A stretch of 64,000 bases of DNA from Aliivibrio wodanis (lineage in GTDB: Bacteria > Pseudomonadota > Gammaproteobacteria > Enterobacterales > Vibrionaceae), in assembly GCA_000953695.1 (NCBI GenBank), contig LN554847.1, positions 1,119,801-1,183,800 of the forward strand. The letters are read 5' to 3'. The translations under genes and the position numbers were made by a program. Shown here piece after piece: positions 26,677 through 35,633 of this stretch (its first letter is position 1; every line of letters starts with the position of its first letter). The notes under the pieces were generated by a model. The model was not told the DNA's origin, ran no database searches, and worked only from the letters and a program-made list of their open reading frames with translations.

Positions 26677-27279
26677 CTACCAGCTAACAGAATCACCGTC
26701 TGCTACTTTGCCAACTACTCGCTCACCTTCCCAATATGCAAGACCATTTTCAATATTGGTCAATGACATTTGGAAATAGTATTCAATTCGAGTATCGCCA
26801 TTATCAAGAGTTGAGTTACGTTGTAAGATCTTACCAGTAAGACTGAAGTCTGGTGCTAGTACTTGATTACTGCTTTTCACACTCGATTGTTTAACCATCT
26901 TAGAATCTTTGAGCTCTCGCATTTTCTTAGTCGCATCATCTTCACCAAATGCTGTAGTTACAAGAAACTTGCCAGATTGAAGTAATTGGATACGAAGTGT
27001 TTTAGCTAGTTGATCTGTATCCAAACGTTGCATTGTGTCATTTGAAATATCATTTACATAAATAATATAACGACCACCTTGATCTGCCTTAGGGTGAGTC
27101 ATTAACTTACTCGCAACAATTTCTTCCGCCATACCTGTTGCAGCTTTTGAGAAATCAGCGTATGAAAGAGTTGCTACCACATTGCTTGATGTATCTGCTG
27201 CATCAATATAACCAGTCGTTGTTTGACAACCACTCAACGCTAATACTGAAATTGCTGAAGCTAAAAGATATTTTTTCAT
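26677..27279 (-). CDS. LpoB-like lipoprotein (penicillin-binding-protein activator family)
   Basis: This 200-residue outer-membrane lipoprotein has the lipobox ALSGC near residue 18. LpoB activates PBP1b during peptidoglycan synthesis in E. coli. The conserved fold is seen as GRYIIYVNDISNDTMQRLDTD and the closing YYFQMSLTNIENGLAYWEGE. Unlike enterobacterial LpoB it has almost no proline-rich linker after the lipobox. The gene next door encodes a COG3014 lipoprotein with an 11-nt gap, so a specialised partner system rather than housekeeping LpoB is likely. Confidence 0.8.
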   Translation of the reverse strand: MKKYLLASAISVLALSGCQTTTGYIDAADTSSNVVATLSYADFSKAATGMAEEIVASKLMTHPKADQGGRYIIYVNDISNDTMQRLDTDQLAKTLRIQLLQSGKFLVTTAFGEDDATKKMRELKDSKMVKQSSVKSSNQVLAPDFSLTGKILQRNSTLDNGDTRIEYYFQMSLTNIENGLAYWEGERVVGKVADGDSVSW

Positions 27280-27289
27280 TTTATATTCC

Positions 27290-28678
27290 TTAAATATTTA
27301 CAACATTAATTAAAGGTTGAGTTTTAGGTGATACCGCTTTTACATAGATAATATGTTTATTAGACAATTCATCCAACACTACAGGAATTGTAAAATTACC
27401 TGCTTTTATCTCAACAATATTATTTTTCTTTTCTACTTGAATAACTTGATATTGGCTAGGTAGAGCTGAAAATGTACGGATATCAGCTCCAGTACTTAAC
27501 GCTTGAATCGCAGCAAAAGCATTGCCCAATAATTGATTTTCATCTTTAATTTGTTTTTGAGCGATAGTTTTTAAAGTAACTCGAGTGATCTCTCTTGCCA
27601 AAATATAAGGAAACTCTTGCTCAAATTCAGAACCAATAATTTTATCCATATCAGCAATTACTTCTGTTTTTTCTTTATTTACAGAAATAGAATTAAATGC
27701 AACCCCTCTTTCTTTTAACCGAGGAAGAGCAATACCAGCATAAGCTACATTTTCAGAAAGAATAAAAACAGGTAAATCTAAACGTTTTTCTTCTTTAACT
27801 ACTGATTGACCATTTTCAAAAATCACCCACACTTTTTCATTGAGTTTTGATGCCCTTACTGATTTAGCCATTGAACGCGCTAAGTCATAATCTTTTTTCA
27901 CTGATTTAGAACCAGTAATTGAATAGACTCGTTTAAATGCATCTGCTGCTTTCTGAAAATCAGACTTAGTTTTACCCGTTAATAATAAATTAAGCCCATA
28001 GGTATAGGTAGTAAAAGGATTAATATACCCTTCGTATGGCTTCCATTGACCCGTCTCAATACCTGCATTTTTTAATGCTGCTTGCGTCGCATCTGAGTCT
28101 ATGGTTTTCTTAATGGATTCTGTAGATTCACCCGCTTCAGATTCAATCTCTTCTTTATGCTTTTTTATTACTGAAGCAAAATGATCAGCAGCACGACGTT
28201 GTCGCTCTTCAGCTCTATTTAATTCAACTCTTGCATCTTGATAGTTCTCTTCTGCAATAAAATTCCAAGCCTTAATAGTATTGGTCATAACACCGTCATA
28301 TTGCGTTTGCGCATAATCAAGCATCGCATCATTACCAATGATAGAACCAACAGTTTCCAATCCTGTTTCTATTGCTCCTTCCTTATCTTCTTCCTTCATC
28401 ATAACTTCAGAAGCATCAAGTAGTTTAGTCGATAATTCAGTTTCACCTACATAACTTAATGTTGCTCCAGCTTGTAAAGTCCAGATTAAGTCACTTGTTT
28501 CACCCGTTTCAGAATCATAGCCTGCATTATCAAGAGCAACTTCTGAAGCTCCTTTAAAATCACCTCCATCTAATTTGGCATGAAAATTACCAAAATCATC
28601 CTTTTGCATCATACTAGTACAACCAGACAACATTGCTATACAGATAAAGCTACCAACCAACTTAAGTTTCATATTCAC
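27290..28678 (-). CDS. COG3014-type lipoprotein
   Basis: This 462-residue lipoprotein has lipobox MLSGC near residue 20. A long helical region (about 30-200) is TPR-like, with NFIAEENYQDARVELNRAEERQRRAADHF. The motif PFTTYTYGLNLLLTGK near 220-236 is characteristic of COG3014 proteins, and the C-terminus is beta-rich. It is the first gene of the envelope cluster and has AGGTGA before its ATG. Function is not established for the family. Confidence 0.72.
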   Translation of the reverse strand: MNMKLKLVGSFICIAMLSGCTSMMQKDDFGNFHAKLDGGDFKGASEVALDNAGYDSETGETSDLIWTLQAGATLSYVGETELSTKLLDASEVMMKEEDKEGAIETGLETVGSIIGNDAMLDYAQTQYDGVMTNTIKAWNFIAEENYQDARVELNRAEERQRRAADHFASVIKKHKEEIESEAGESTESIKKTIDSDATQAALKNAGIETGQWKPYEGYINPFTTYTYGLNLLLTGKTKSDFQKAADAFKRVYSITGSKSVKKDYDLARSMAKSVRASKLNEKVWVIFENGQSVVKEEKRLDLPVFILSENVAYAGIALPRLKERGVAFNSISVNKEKTEVIADMDKIIGSEFEQEFPYILAREITRVTLKTIAQKQIKDENQLLGNAFAAIQALSTGADIRTFSALPSQYQVIQVEKKNNIVEIKAGNFTIPVVLDELSNKHIIYVKAVSPKTQPLINVVNI

Positions 28679-29001
28679 CTTTATTCTTTTATAAAATAGA
28701 GTTCTAATTAATAATTTATGCTATCAGAATAGGGTACTCATTAAAACCTAAATATAAAAAACACACAGACATAAGTAAAAATAAATAAAATTAAACATTG
28801 ACGAAAAAAATAAATAACAAAATAAACCAAAAAACAAACAAGTAAGTTAACATCTACAGGAGGATTTAATCATTCCATTATAAATCAGTACTTAAATTGG
28901 TTTTATCAAACTCACAACCACTATATTATAAACAAAAAAACAGTGAGAATTTAAAACCATCTCACTGCTTTATTTATTTAAAATTACAATGTAAAATTCT
29001 A
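28679..29001. other. Intergenic region with AraC terminator
   Basis: This 323-bp, very AT-rich stretch carries no open frame I can support. It should hold the promoter for the COG3014 gene. The only structured element is the minus-strand terminator at 28934-28968. Confidence 0.6.
28934..28968 (-). terminator. Rho-independent terminator after the AraC-type gene
   Basis: On the minus strand CAGTGAGA pairs with TCTCACTG around a 14-nt loop and is followed by TTTTTTT. Confidence 0.85.
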
Positions 29002-29802
29002 TTAATAAAGAATGCTATTCATATATTGCTTTGGCGTCATACCAAACTGTAGATGAAAGCGTTGACTAAAACGGCTTTCCGATTGATAGCCACACTGTAA
29101 TGCCAAATCTAATTGGGTTTGACGCTTCTCTTGCATTAGAGAAAGTGCATAAGTCATTCGGACATTGGATAAAACAGTTCTGAAATTAGTATCATCTCGC
29201 TTTAATCGACGAATTAGCGTTGCACGGCTCATAGAAAAGTCATCGCATACGGTTTCTAATTGATAATTTTCTGACGGATTTTTAGAAAAATACGCACTCA
29301 GCTCATTTTGAAAAGAAGTGAACGTTGGAGAGAATAAAACATGCAGTACACCCAACTCAGCCAATTGTTGATATAAAGCTAACAAATGAAATTGTTGAGC
29401 CTTAGTACTCAGCTTTTGCGTATTAACATCCGTTAGTAATGTGAAACCGTAAGCCAACAATGGTGACACCGTAATCGCATGAGTATGTATACGAATACTT
29501 TCATTTTGTTGGCTCTCCTCTAACATCTCTTTAGGTGGTGCTAAGAAAAAACAGATCTGAACAGAATAAAAATTATCCTCTGTCGTTTTATTAATAAAGT
29601 TTAACCCTTGGTTGGCTGATGTAAGCAACCAAAAGTGCGTATTAACATCAAATTGCTCAGTCTCTTGAAATACAGTTTTTACACCCGACTTAACCCAAAT
29701 AATACTAGGGGCATAAATATGAACATTGCGTAAATGCTGATCACTCTGACCCGAGTAAGTTTGAACTCGAAACATGGGATCATTCAACATTACTTTATCC
29801 AT
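29002..29802 (-). CDS. AraC-family transcriptional regulator
   Basis: This 266-residue regulator has a diverged cupin-like N-terminal sensing region. The C-terminal AraC DNA-binding domain spans about residues 165-262, with DDFSMSRATLIRRLKRDDTNF and LALQCGYQSESRFSQRFHLQFGMTPKQY. It has AGGGG 7 nt before the ATG and starts 32 nt after the YbhB-type gene on the same strand, so the two are probably cotranscribed. The ligand is unknown. Confidence 0.88.
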   Translation of the reverse strand: MDKVMLNDPMFRVQTYSGQSDQHLRNVHIYAPSIIWVKSGVKTVFQETEQFDVNTHFWLLTSANQGLNFINKTTEDNFYSVQICFFLAPPKEMLEESQQNESIRIHTHAITVSPLLAYGFTLLTDVNTQKLSTKAQQFHLLALYQQLAELGVLHVLFSPTFTSFQNELSAYFSKNPSENYQLETVCDDFSMSRATLIRRLKRDDTNFRTVLSNVRMTYALSLMQEKRQTQLDLALQCGYQSESRFSQRFHLQFGMTPKQYMNSILY

Positions 29803-29834
29803 TTTATACCCCTATATTTATGTTTATGCCGTAA

Positions 29835-30353
29835 TTAGCGTACGTATGTCGCGGTTAATACTGCTTTGTCTAATGCCATGCTATTTAAAGTATAACCAAC
29901 AACAGCAGGTGAGATATCTGCAGGTAAATCTATTTTCTCTTGTGGTAATGCCCAAACCGTATATTGGTATCGATGCATTCCATCACCAACAGGAGGACAT
30001 GCGCCACCGTAGCTCATAGTACCAAAGTCATTCTTAGTTTGTAGTATATCTTTCATTGGAGAACCTTGATCAATACTGCTTACGTTTGCAGGAATATTAA
30101 GCGCTAACCAGTGCCACCAACCGCTACCTGTAGGTGCATCTGGGTCAAATACCGTAATGGCAAAGCTTTTAGTTCCCTCTGGTGCATCTTTCCAGCTTAA
30201 TTGTGGAGAGATGTTGTCACCAGCACAGCCCATACCTGAAAAGGTAAACTTGCTATTCATTAATTGACCTTCATGTATATCAGAGCTTGATACTTCAAAA
30301 GCTTGGCTAGAGAATGATGCAAGAGTAAGTAACACCAATAATGCTTTGTTCAT
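29835..30353 (-). CDS. YbhB/YbcL family (PEBP-like) exported protein
   Basis: This 172-residue protein belongs to the phosphatidylethanolamine-binding/RKIP-like family. It has a signal peptide (MNKALLVLLTLASFSSQA) and the motifs NISPQLSW, FDPDAPTGSGWWHW and YGGACPPVGDGMHRY, which form the conserved anion-binding pocket. The biological role of bacterial members is poorly known. It is periplasmic here, like E. coli YbcL, and precedes an AraC regulator in an apparent operon. Confidence 0.92.
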   Translation of the reverse strand: MNKALLVLLTLASFSSQAFEVSSSDIHEGQLMNSKFTFSGMGCAGDNISPQLSWKDAPEGTKSFAITVFDPDAPTGSGWWHWLALNIPANVSSIDQGSPMKDILQTKNDFGTMSYGGACPPVGDGMHRYQYTVWALPQEKIDLPADISPAVVGYTLNSMALDKAVLTATYVR

Positions 30354-30757
30354 AATAATTTCCTTTATTTTTAGAAAGAATGTTAAGTAAGTACAAGGAC
30401 ATTATTAAAGATCAACAGAACTAAAAGTTACCACTAAGTAGCAGTATTCATTAAAAATAGCTCAAAAATGATACTTATAGTAAAAACAAAAATCGAATTC
30501 AATTTATGAATCATTTACATTGGAGTAATTTAAACAAGATAAACTTCACTCATATACATCATTAATTAATAAATTCACAAGTATTCTTTGTAATGGTATA
30601 GATAAATTAAAAAGTAGCGTATTAAAGACGCCTCACAAGTTTAATTATTACAAGTGATATACATCTAACTATTTAGAATTATAGCTATCAAGTCTGTTTA
30701 ATCGGCGTATTGTAATTATTCAATATTACGATGAAACATTAATGATTAGAGGTGGTT
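30354..30757. other. Intergenic region, no gene seen
   Basis: This 404-bp AT-rich gap lies between divergent genes. No open frame or strong hairpin stands out; it presumably contains promoters for the YbhB-type gene and for the small Cys-rich gene. Confidence 0.55.
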
Positions 30758-30973
30758 ATGAGTTTATTTTATGTAGATAAAAACGAACAAGCTAATGGTG
30801 AACATGAAGTTCATACTGCAACATGCACCCACAGTCCAGGGATCACAAAATGTGAACCGCTTGGCTATCATACTGCCTGCAGCACAGCATTAAATGCAGC
30901 TAAAGAAATATATCCAAAATCAAATGGTTGCTATTACTGTTCATACTCTAGTTATACATCTGAAGATAAATAA
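30758..30973 (+). CDS. Small Cys/His-rich protein of unknown function
   Basis: This 71-residue protein starts MSLFYVDKNEQANGEHEVH and contains CTHSP, HTAC and a final NGCYYCSYSS. It matches a widespread hypothetical family that I recall as starting with xYVNKNxQxNGDHEVH and ending NGCYxC. The four or five cysteines and nearby histidines could bind a metal. AGAGG lies 5 nt before the ATG at 30758; the GTG at 30752 overlaps that site. A terminator follows directly, so it is a single-gene unit. Confidence 0.7.
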   Translation: MSLFYVDKNEQANGEHEVHTATCTHSPGITKCEPLGYHTACSTALNAAKEIYPKSNGCYYCSYSSYTSEDK

Positions 30974-30982
30974 GAATAAAAT

Positions 30983-31016
30983 AAAAAGCCACTTAGTACT
31001 AAACTAAATGGCTTTT
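30983..31016 (+). terminator. Terminator after the small Cys-rich gene
   Basis: AAAAAGCCACTTAGT pairs imperfectly with AACTAAATGGCTTTT, ending in a short U-tract. Confidence 0.78.
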
Positions 31017-31529
31017 GGCGCATACACTTAGGAGAAATATGCTTTAGGGGGTAAAAGAATAATAAGACAAAATCGGCTTACGAAAAAGTGAACACTTCAC
31101 CCAATATCATTTCCTCTTTTATACTGGTTTGATTAAGATCCAAAAGGCATGGGGTAAACATGAAAAGCGGTAAGACCCTACTTAGAAAACTCAATACTGA
31201 GCCCTGAAATGTATCAGTAATAAATAATATTTATTGAAAATAAACCCACTTGTAATTCCTTCCTATCGATTACTCTAAGTCTTAACCTAAAGAGCATAAT
31301 CCAAATTCATTAATAACATTGCCTTTTGTGATTTCGTCATCGCCATTTTCATCTGCAATGACATCATCTTTAAATTTATAAATTAAACTGTGATTTTGTT
31401 TCAAAATGTAACCATTCACCTGGTTTATAAATTGAAAGGTTGGTATTGTTACTACATAGAGTTGATACTCTAATACCATTCTGAATAAGCTCTTGTTCAG
31501 GTAATTGCGTAGAAAAATAGGATATATTT
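31017..31529. other. Intergenic region with one doubtful small frame
   Basis: This 513-bp gap lies upstream of the DUF3103 gene. A 65-codon minus-strand frame at 31282-31479 has no good ribosome-binding site and no recognised domain, although its C-terminal part (DDVIADENGDDEITKG) reads like real protein and could be a remnant. Nothing else is apparent. Confidence 0.45.
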
Positions 31530-32714
31530 ATGAAGTATATAACCCCCCTTTCACTTCTTTTCGCGGTAACTCTGGTTGGCTGTCAATCAGAAGAAACCAA
31601 TTCTGAATCATCTTCTCAAGCAAATGCCAACGCTATTGCACAACAAAAGCGCGATTTAGCATTACAACTTAGCCAAAGCTATGCTGGACTTGAAACTACA
31701 TTAAAAGCACAAATTAACGATCAAAAACTAAATGTCTCTGTATCTACCCTGCTAGATGAGCAACCAAATGCTGATTTTAGCCAAAAAATGGTAACTGCAG
31801 ATGCTCAGATCCGTTCAATGAAAGGGATCCAAGAATTTACCCCTGATATATTAGAGTTACGTCTTGCTGATATCTCAATGGTAAAAGAGTGGAAAGAGGG
31901 ACAAAGCCCACTATTTGCTTTCGAACCTAAGGGTAATGATGCATCTTGGCAGTATATTGAAGCCTTTGATATTTATGGACAAGTCCACCAGTTAGATGTA
32001 TACCAATTACCTGATGTACCTGTATTTGTCGTTGACAGTAACAGTGACAAAGAGCTTCGAGCTGGTATACAAGCCATGCGTGCAGAAATGAATAGGTTAG
32101 ATCAAGGTATCGCACTAAGTGTTAATCCAAGCGACGCTGTTGTTGCGACACCAATGCTTAACAGTGCTGATACTACAGAAGCTAAACCAATTTCTACTAC
32201 TGTGTTGAAAAAAATTCGTCTCGCCGATGATCAAGAACCATGGATTTCAGGTAAAGCTGAGGTTTATGCAATTGTAACGGGGATCAATCCGAGTCGTGAC
32301 AAGCCAACTATTGATTTAGTAGAAATGCCTTATTTGGACTACGACAACAAAGATTACCACCCAAATCAAATCGTTATTCAGTGGTCTCGTTATCGTTGGG
32401 GTGCTGCGGACCTTATCTTAATGGAACAAGATGATGGTACTGATTATAAAGAGCTAGCAAAACTATTGGTTCAAGTTGCAGAAGAAGTTCTAAAGCTTAT
32501 TCCAGACCCTGAGGTTCAAGCGTATGCTATCATTCCTCAAATCACTGGAAAAATTATTAGTGCTATTCCTGATGGGCTATTAGTCAACGACGATGACTTT
32601 GTCGATGTATATTATACTTTAATGCAAGACACTAGCTATACAGATCACCCAGCAGCAAGTGGCAATGCCGTTGTAACGTTAGAGCCTCTAACGATAAATC
32701 CTACTCGTAATTAG
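31530..32714 (+). CDS. DUF3103-family lipoprotein
   Basis: This 394-residue protein has a lipoprotein signal ending LVGC near residue 18, then a Ser/Asn/Gln-rich linker. The remainder looks like DUF3103, a family common in Vibrio, with LRLADISMVKEWKEG, KAEVYAIVTGINPSRDKP and VEMPYLDYDNKDYHPNQI. The acidic D/N clusters near 260-275 could bind calcium. No enzyme motif is evident. It stands alone between terminators. Confidence 0.75.
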   Translation: MKYITPLSLLFAVTLVGCQSEETNSESSSQANANAIAQQKRDLALQLSQSYAGLETTLKAQINDQKLNVSVSTLLDEQPNADFSQKMVTADAQIRSMKGIQEFTPDILELRLADISMVKEWKEGQSPLFAFEPKGNDASWQYIEAFDIYGQVHQLDVYQLPDVPVFVVDSNSDKELRAGIQAMRAEMNRLDQGIALSVNPSDAVVATPMLNSADTTEAKPISTTVLKKIRLADDQEPWISGKAEVYAIVTGINPSRDKPTIDLVEMPYLDYDNKDYHPNQIVIQWSRYRWGAADLILMEQDDGTDYKELAKLLVQVAEEVLKLIPDPEVQAYAIIPQITGKIISAIPDGLLVNDDDFVDVYYTLMQDTSYTDHPAASGNAVVTLEPLTINPTRN

Positions 32715-32771
32715 TAAAAATAGTGCTTAAAACAATTAAGAGTTATCAATAAATCATCTACACTAGCAAAT

Positions 32772-32808
32772 AAAATAGCCAATATTTAGTTTAAATATTG
32801 GCTATTTT
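32772..32808. terminator. Bidirectional terminator at the end of the T6SS locus
   Basis: AAAATAGCCAATATTTA pairs with TAAATATTGGCTATTTT. It serves both the DUF3103 gene and the converging T6SS operon. Confidence 0.85.
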
Positions 32809-32867
32809 ATCTATTTCAAGTTGAGCCAAGTAGTACTCGCTATATAAATATAAACACTTTAGAAAGA

Positions 32868-33500
32868 TTAAAACACGACTCGTTTAGTTGATGCTGGTAG
32901 GATCTGATTTCCTATTACTACACCTTTATGTTTATCAGCTGAAAACTGACTGGACATAGGTGCTATGGTTCTATGTGCATAGGAAGTTTTCACCATTCCC
33001 TGATATCCCGTCACTTTAATACTATTATATCCACACTCTCTTAACGCTTCAGCTAATCCTTGCGCAAAAGAGGAAGTACAACCTTCTTTTGGTGGAACAT
33101 TTGCACTGCCACAAGCAAATACTCTTAAATCCTGAAAGCCAGTACGCAGACCCTCATCTTTTAATACTTCAGCTAGATCCAGTGGAGTATATTTTTTCAG
33201 CTCGCCGCCTTGCCAGTTTTCAATTCCCAGCTTGAGTTCTTTTTTTGCTCCGCGTCTCGCCCCAATAGCACTTGAACCCAGTCCATGCCCGTGAGCTAAA
33301 ATATAAACTTTATCACTAACTGAAACATCACGAAGAACTCCTAGTTTAGCTTTTCGTTTTATTCCTTTTAATATTCCGCTCTCACAATTACTAAGGATTT
33401 GATAAGGCTGTTTTCCTTTCGCAATCTGGCCTTGTTGCCAGTCTTCTGCAAAAGCACACATTTCAGGAGTCGCTACTGGAATATAAATGTAACTAGTCAT
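32868..33500 (-). CDS. Small protein with caspase-like (clan CD) His/Cys arrangement, candidate T6SS effector
   Basis: This 210-residue protein has a beta strand then AHGHG (His70/His72), and later a strand ending in LRVFACGSA (Cys130), followed by helix SFAQGLAEALRECGY and strand IKVTGYQG. A strand-HG...strand-C order is the hallmark of clan CD cysteine proteases such as CHAT, C80 and gingipains, so a protease activity is inferred, not shown. There is no signal peptide. It is the last gene of the T6SS locus, 143 nt after the unrecognised 425-residue gene. It could be an effector, or an uncharacterised regulator of secretion. Confidence 0.5.
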   Translation of the reverse strand: MTSYIYIPVATPEMCAFAEDWQQGQIAKGKQPYQILSNCESGILKGIKRKAKLGVLRDVSVSDKVYILAHGHGLGSSAIGARRGAKKELKLGIENWQGGELKKYTPLDLAEVLKDEGLRTGFQDLRVFACGSANVPPKEGCTSSFAQGLAEALRECGYNSIKVTGYQGMVKTSYAHRTIAPMSSQFSADKHKGVVIGNQILPASTKRVVF

Positions 33501-33643
33501 ACGCTTTCTCTTAATTGATTTTCAGTCAAGAGGTACACAACACACCTCTCGACAGAAACATTCAAACTATAATTACTACGTCAATCTGATAAATCGTTTA
33601 TACAACAAGTAATAATATTTATTTAGATTGGCAATCAAAGCAA

Positions 33644-34921
33644 CTATTTTCTTCTTATTGCACCTTGCCTTCTTAACTTAGGAGGCTCAGGAAGCTCAAC
33701 AGGGTTTAGCTGTTGTTTCAAGATCTCTCGTTGCCATGCTAAACCAGGTTTAAACTCTAAACTGTATTGAGCTGAGTATTCTTTAATGTAACTCACTGAT
33801 TGTGATTTCATATTATTAATATAAACCACCCCTTTTTGGAAGTTAGCTTCTGCATCACTCACTAAGCGTCCACGTGAATTAAGCAAAGCAAGGAAGGTTC
33901 CTGGGGCTGCAATTGAGCCTGATTGCAATAAAAGTGCCCCTAAAATAGGGCTTAGTGCTAATTTATCAATAAACCAATCGTTAAATCGCCCTGCGTCTAA
34001 AGCAATACTAGAGCTATTAAGCAATTGAAGCTGTTCTTTCTCTGCTGTTTTACATGCTTTATATAAGTTAACTCGTTGTATAATATAATCAATCAGAGTT
34101 GCTACGCGCCCTAAAACATTCGCGACATAACTTAAAATAGAACCGATCCCTGCTGCAACATCCCCCGCTGCAGCCATCGCAATCTGACCTGTTTTTACAG
34201 CCATGTCTTTTAGCCCTAATAATCCTTTAGCTATCATATGAGAGCGTAGATCTCTCGCAATAACTTCAGGGTAACCAGAGTTTAATGTTACGCCTCGTCC
34301 TGCTAATTTCATTGAAATATAGCTGCTGAAACCTGTAACACATTTTTTAACACCTTTATATAAATCAGCTGCATTTTGCAGGTATCCTAATCCTGGAATT
34401 AAAGATGATAAATCATCAATAATAGATGCAGCTAACCATAAACCTATATCAGTTAGGTAATTAGCAACCCATTTAATATCTTTATACGCTTTCTTCAATT
34501 GTGTAATCAGATTTTGACAAAAGCCTTCAATTAATTTAGTTAGCTTTTCCATTAGGTTGTCTTTTGTTACTTCAACTTTATGTTTTATAGCTTGGCCAAT
34601 ACTTCTAAAAAACTCAACAGGTCTACTTGATTTTATCGCTTCGCTAACAGCTCCTGCTACTTTAGTCACATTCGTCAACACTTTAGACTTAGCCATGATG
34701 TCGCTAACTTTGCTTTTTACAAAACCTCCAATATCTGAAATAGCCGTCGTGTCAATCACGAAGTTACCAACAAAATCTGCTGCAACACTTGGTTTTCTGT
34801 CTACTTCAAGGGAAGCAAGATAATTAATGATATTTACACGACCAAAATATAATTCTTTCTCTTGGTAGTTCCACCCTTCCATATCGGTACAATTGGTTAC
34901 ATCAGCAATCGAAACAGGCAT
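33644..34921 (-). CDS. T6SS-linked helical protein of unknown function
   Basis: This 425-residue protein is not recognised. It is largely helical: charged amphipathic helices (about 60-165), then hydrophobic stretches ANYLTDIGLWLAASIIDDL and IAMAAAGDVAAGIGSILSYV that could insert in a membrane, and a basic, proline-containing tail ending RRQGAIRRK. It begins with MPVSIADVTNCTDMEGW and lacks a signal peptide. Its place between the kinase and the protease-like gene suggests an effector, an effector-associated protein or a kinase target. Pore formation is possible from the hydrophobic centre but unproven. Confidence 0.45.
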   Translation of the reverse strand: MPVSIADVTNCTDMEGWNYQEKELYFGRVNIINYLASLEVDRKPSVAADFVGNFVIDTTAISDIGGFVKSKVSDIMAKSKVLTNVTKVAGAVSEAIKSSRPVEFFRSIGQAIKHKVEVTKDNLMEKLTKLIEGFCQNLITQLKKAYKDIKWVANYLTDIGLWLAASIIDDLSSLIPGLGYLQNAADLYKGVKKCVTGFSSYISMKLAGRGVTLNSGYPEVIARDLRSHMIAKGLLGLKDMAVKTGQIAMAAAGDVAAGIGSILSYVANVLGRVATLIDYIIQRVNLYKACKTAEKEQLQLLNSSSIALDAGRFNDWFIDKLALSPILGALLLQSGSIAAPGTFLALLNSRGRLVSDAEANFQKGVVYINNMKSQSVSYIKEYSAQYSLEFKPGLAWQREILKQQLNPVELPEPPKLRRQGAIRRK

Positions 34922-35015
34922 ACGCCCTCCTAGTTATCATTATTTATTATAAGTCCATTTCAGCTCTACATAATTAAAGGCTAAAATTTGTTTTGAGCAA
35001 TAACAATTTAGTTAT

Positions 35016-35630
35016 TTATACCCAATGAATAAGCATCTCTCGGATAGAGTTCGCTTTTTTTTTAATTTTTGGTTCAATTTGTATATCTATTAATTGATCA
35101 ATTATTTTCACTAACGCGTACCAATCATCCTCTTTTTTTACTAACCCTTTACCCTGTAGTTGAGAAGGGCTTGCAAATGATGGAGTAGCTTGCCAACATG
35201 ACAAAGTTTTTCGAACAGTTCCTATGCGATAACTTGCACCAAAATCAATTAATCGAATGGAATCAAAAGCAGGAATAAACAAAATATTCGACGGCTTAAT
35301 ATCACCATGTACCCATCCTTTATCATGGCAATATTTTATTGCTTTTATGATTTTTGGTAGCACCCATACAAATTGTTCTGCGTCTTTCTTACCAAAGGTA
35401 CTTAATGGCTTTGCTGCTGAGTCATATTCAAAATAAATAACGCTATTTGTCTCATCTAACGTGACTGTTTTTTGAACATAAAACCCTGCACACTCATTCA
35501 CAGCTGTCCACTCTCTTTCCATTTCTTCTTGATTAGCATAATGCTTACCTATTTGAGATAGATCCCAACTCTCATCATCTAAAAGACAATGGGAGAAAGG
35601 TCTGTGAAAAGGTACCTCTTTTTCTCTCAT
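35016..35630 (-). CDS. Minimal Ser/Thr protein kinase of the T6SS locus (PpkA-like)
   Basis: This 204-residue kinase has catalytic loop VHGDIKPSN (HGD at 108-110, as in many bacterial kinases) and metal-binding LIDFGAS (DFG 129-131). The N-lobe is short and shows no clear glycine loop, so ATP binding there is diverged. PpkA kinases phosphorylate FHA proteins to promote T6SS assembly; an FHA protein is encoded in the same cluster. Unlike PpkA it has no membrane or periplasmic sensor domain. It starts 3 nt after tssM. Confidence 0.8.
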   Translation of the reverse strand: MREKEVPFHRPFSHCLLDDESWDLSQIGKHYANQEEMEREWTAVNECAGFYVQKTVTLDETNSVIYFEYDSAAKPLSTFGKKDAEQFVWVLPKIIKAIKYCHDKGWVHGDIKPSNILFIPAFDSIRLIDFGASYRIGTVRKTLSCWQATPSFASPSQLQGKGLVKKEDDWYALVKIIDQLIDIQIEPKIKKKANSIREMLIHWV

Positions 35631-35633
35631 CGC

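Noticed and set aside
31282-31479. 65-codon minus-strand frame upstream of the DUF3103 gene
   Set aside because: It has a weak ribosome-binding site, no known domain and stands isolated. Kept only as a possible remnant within the intergenic entry.
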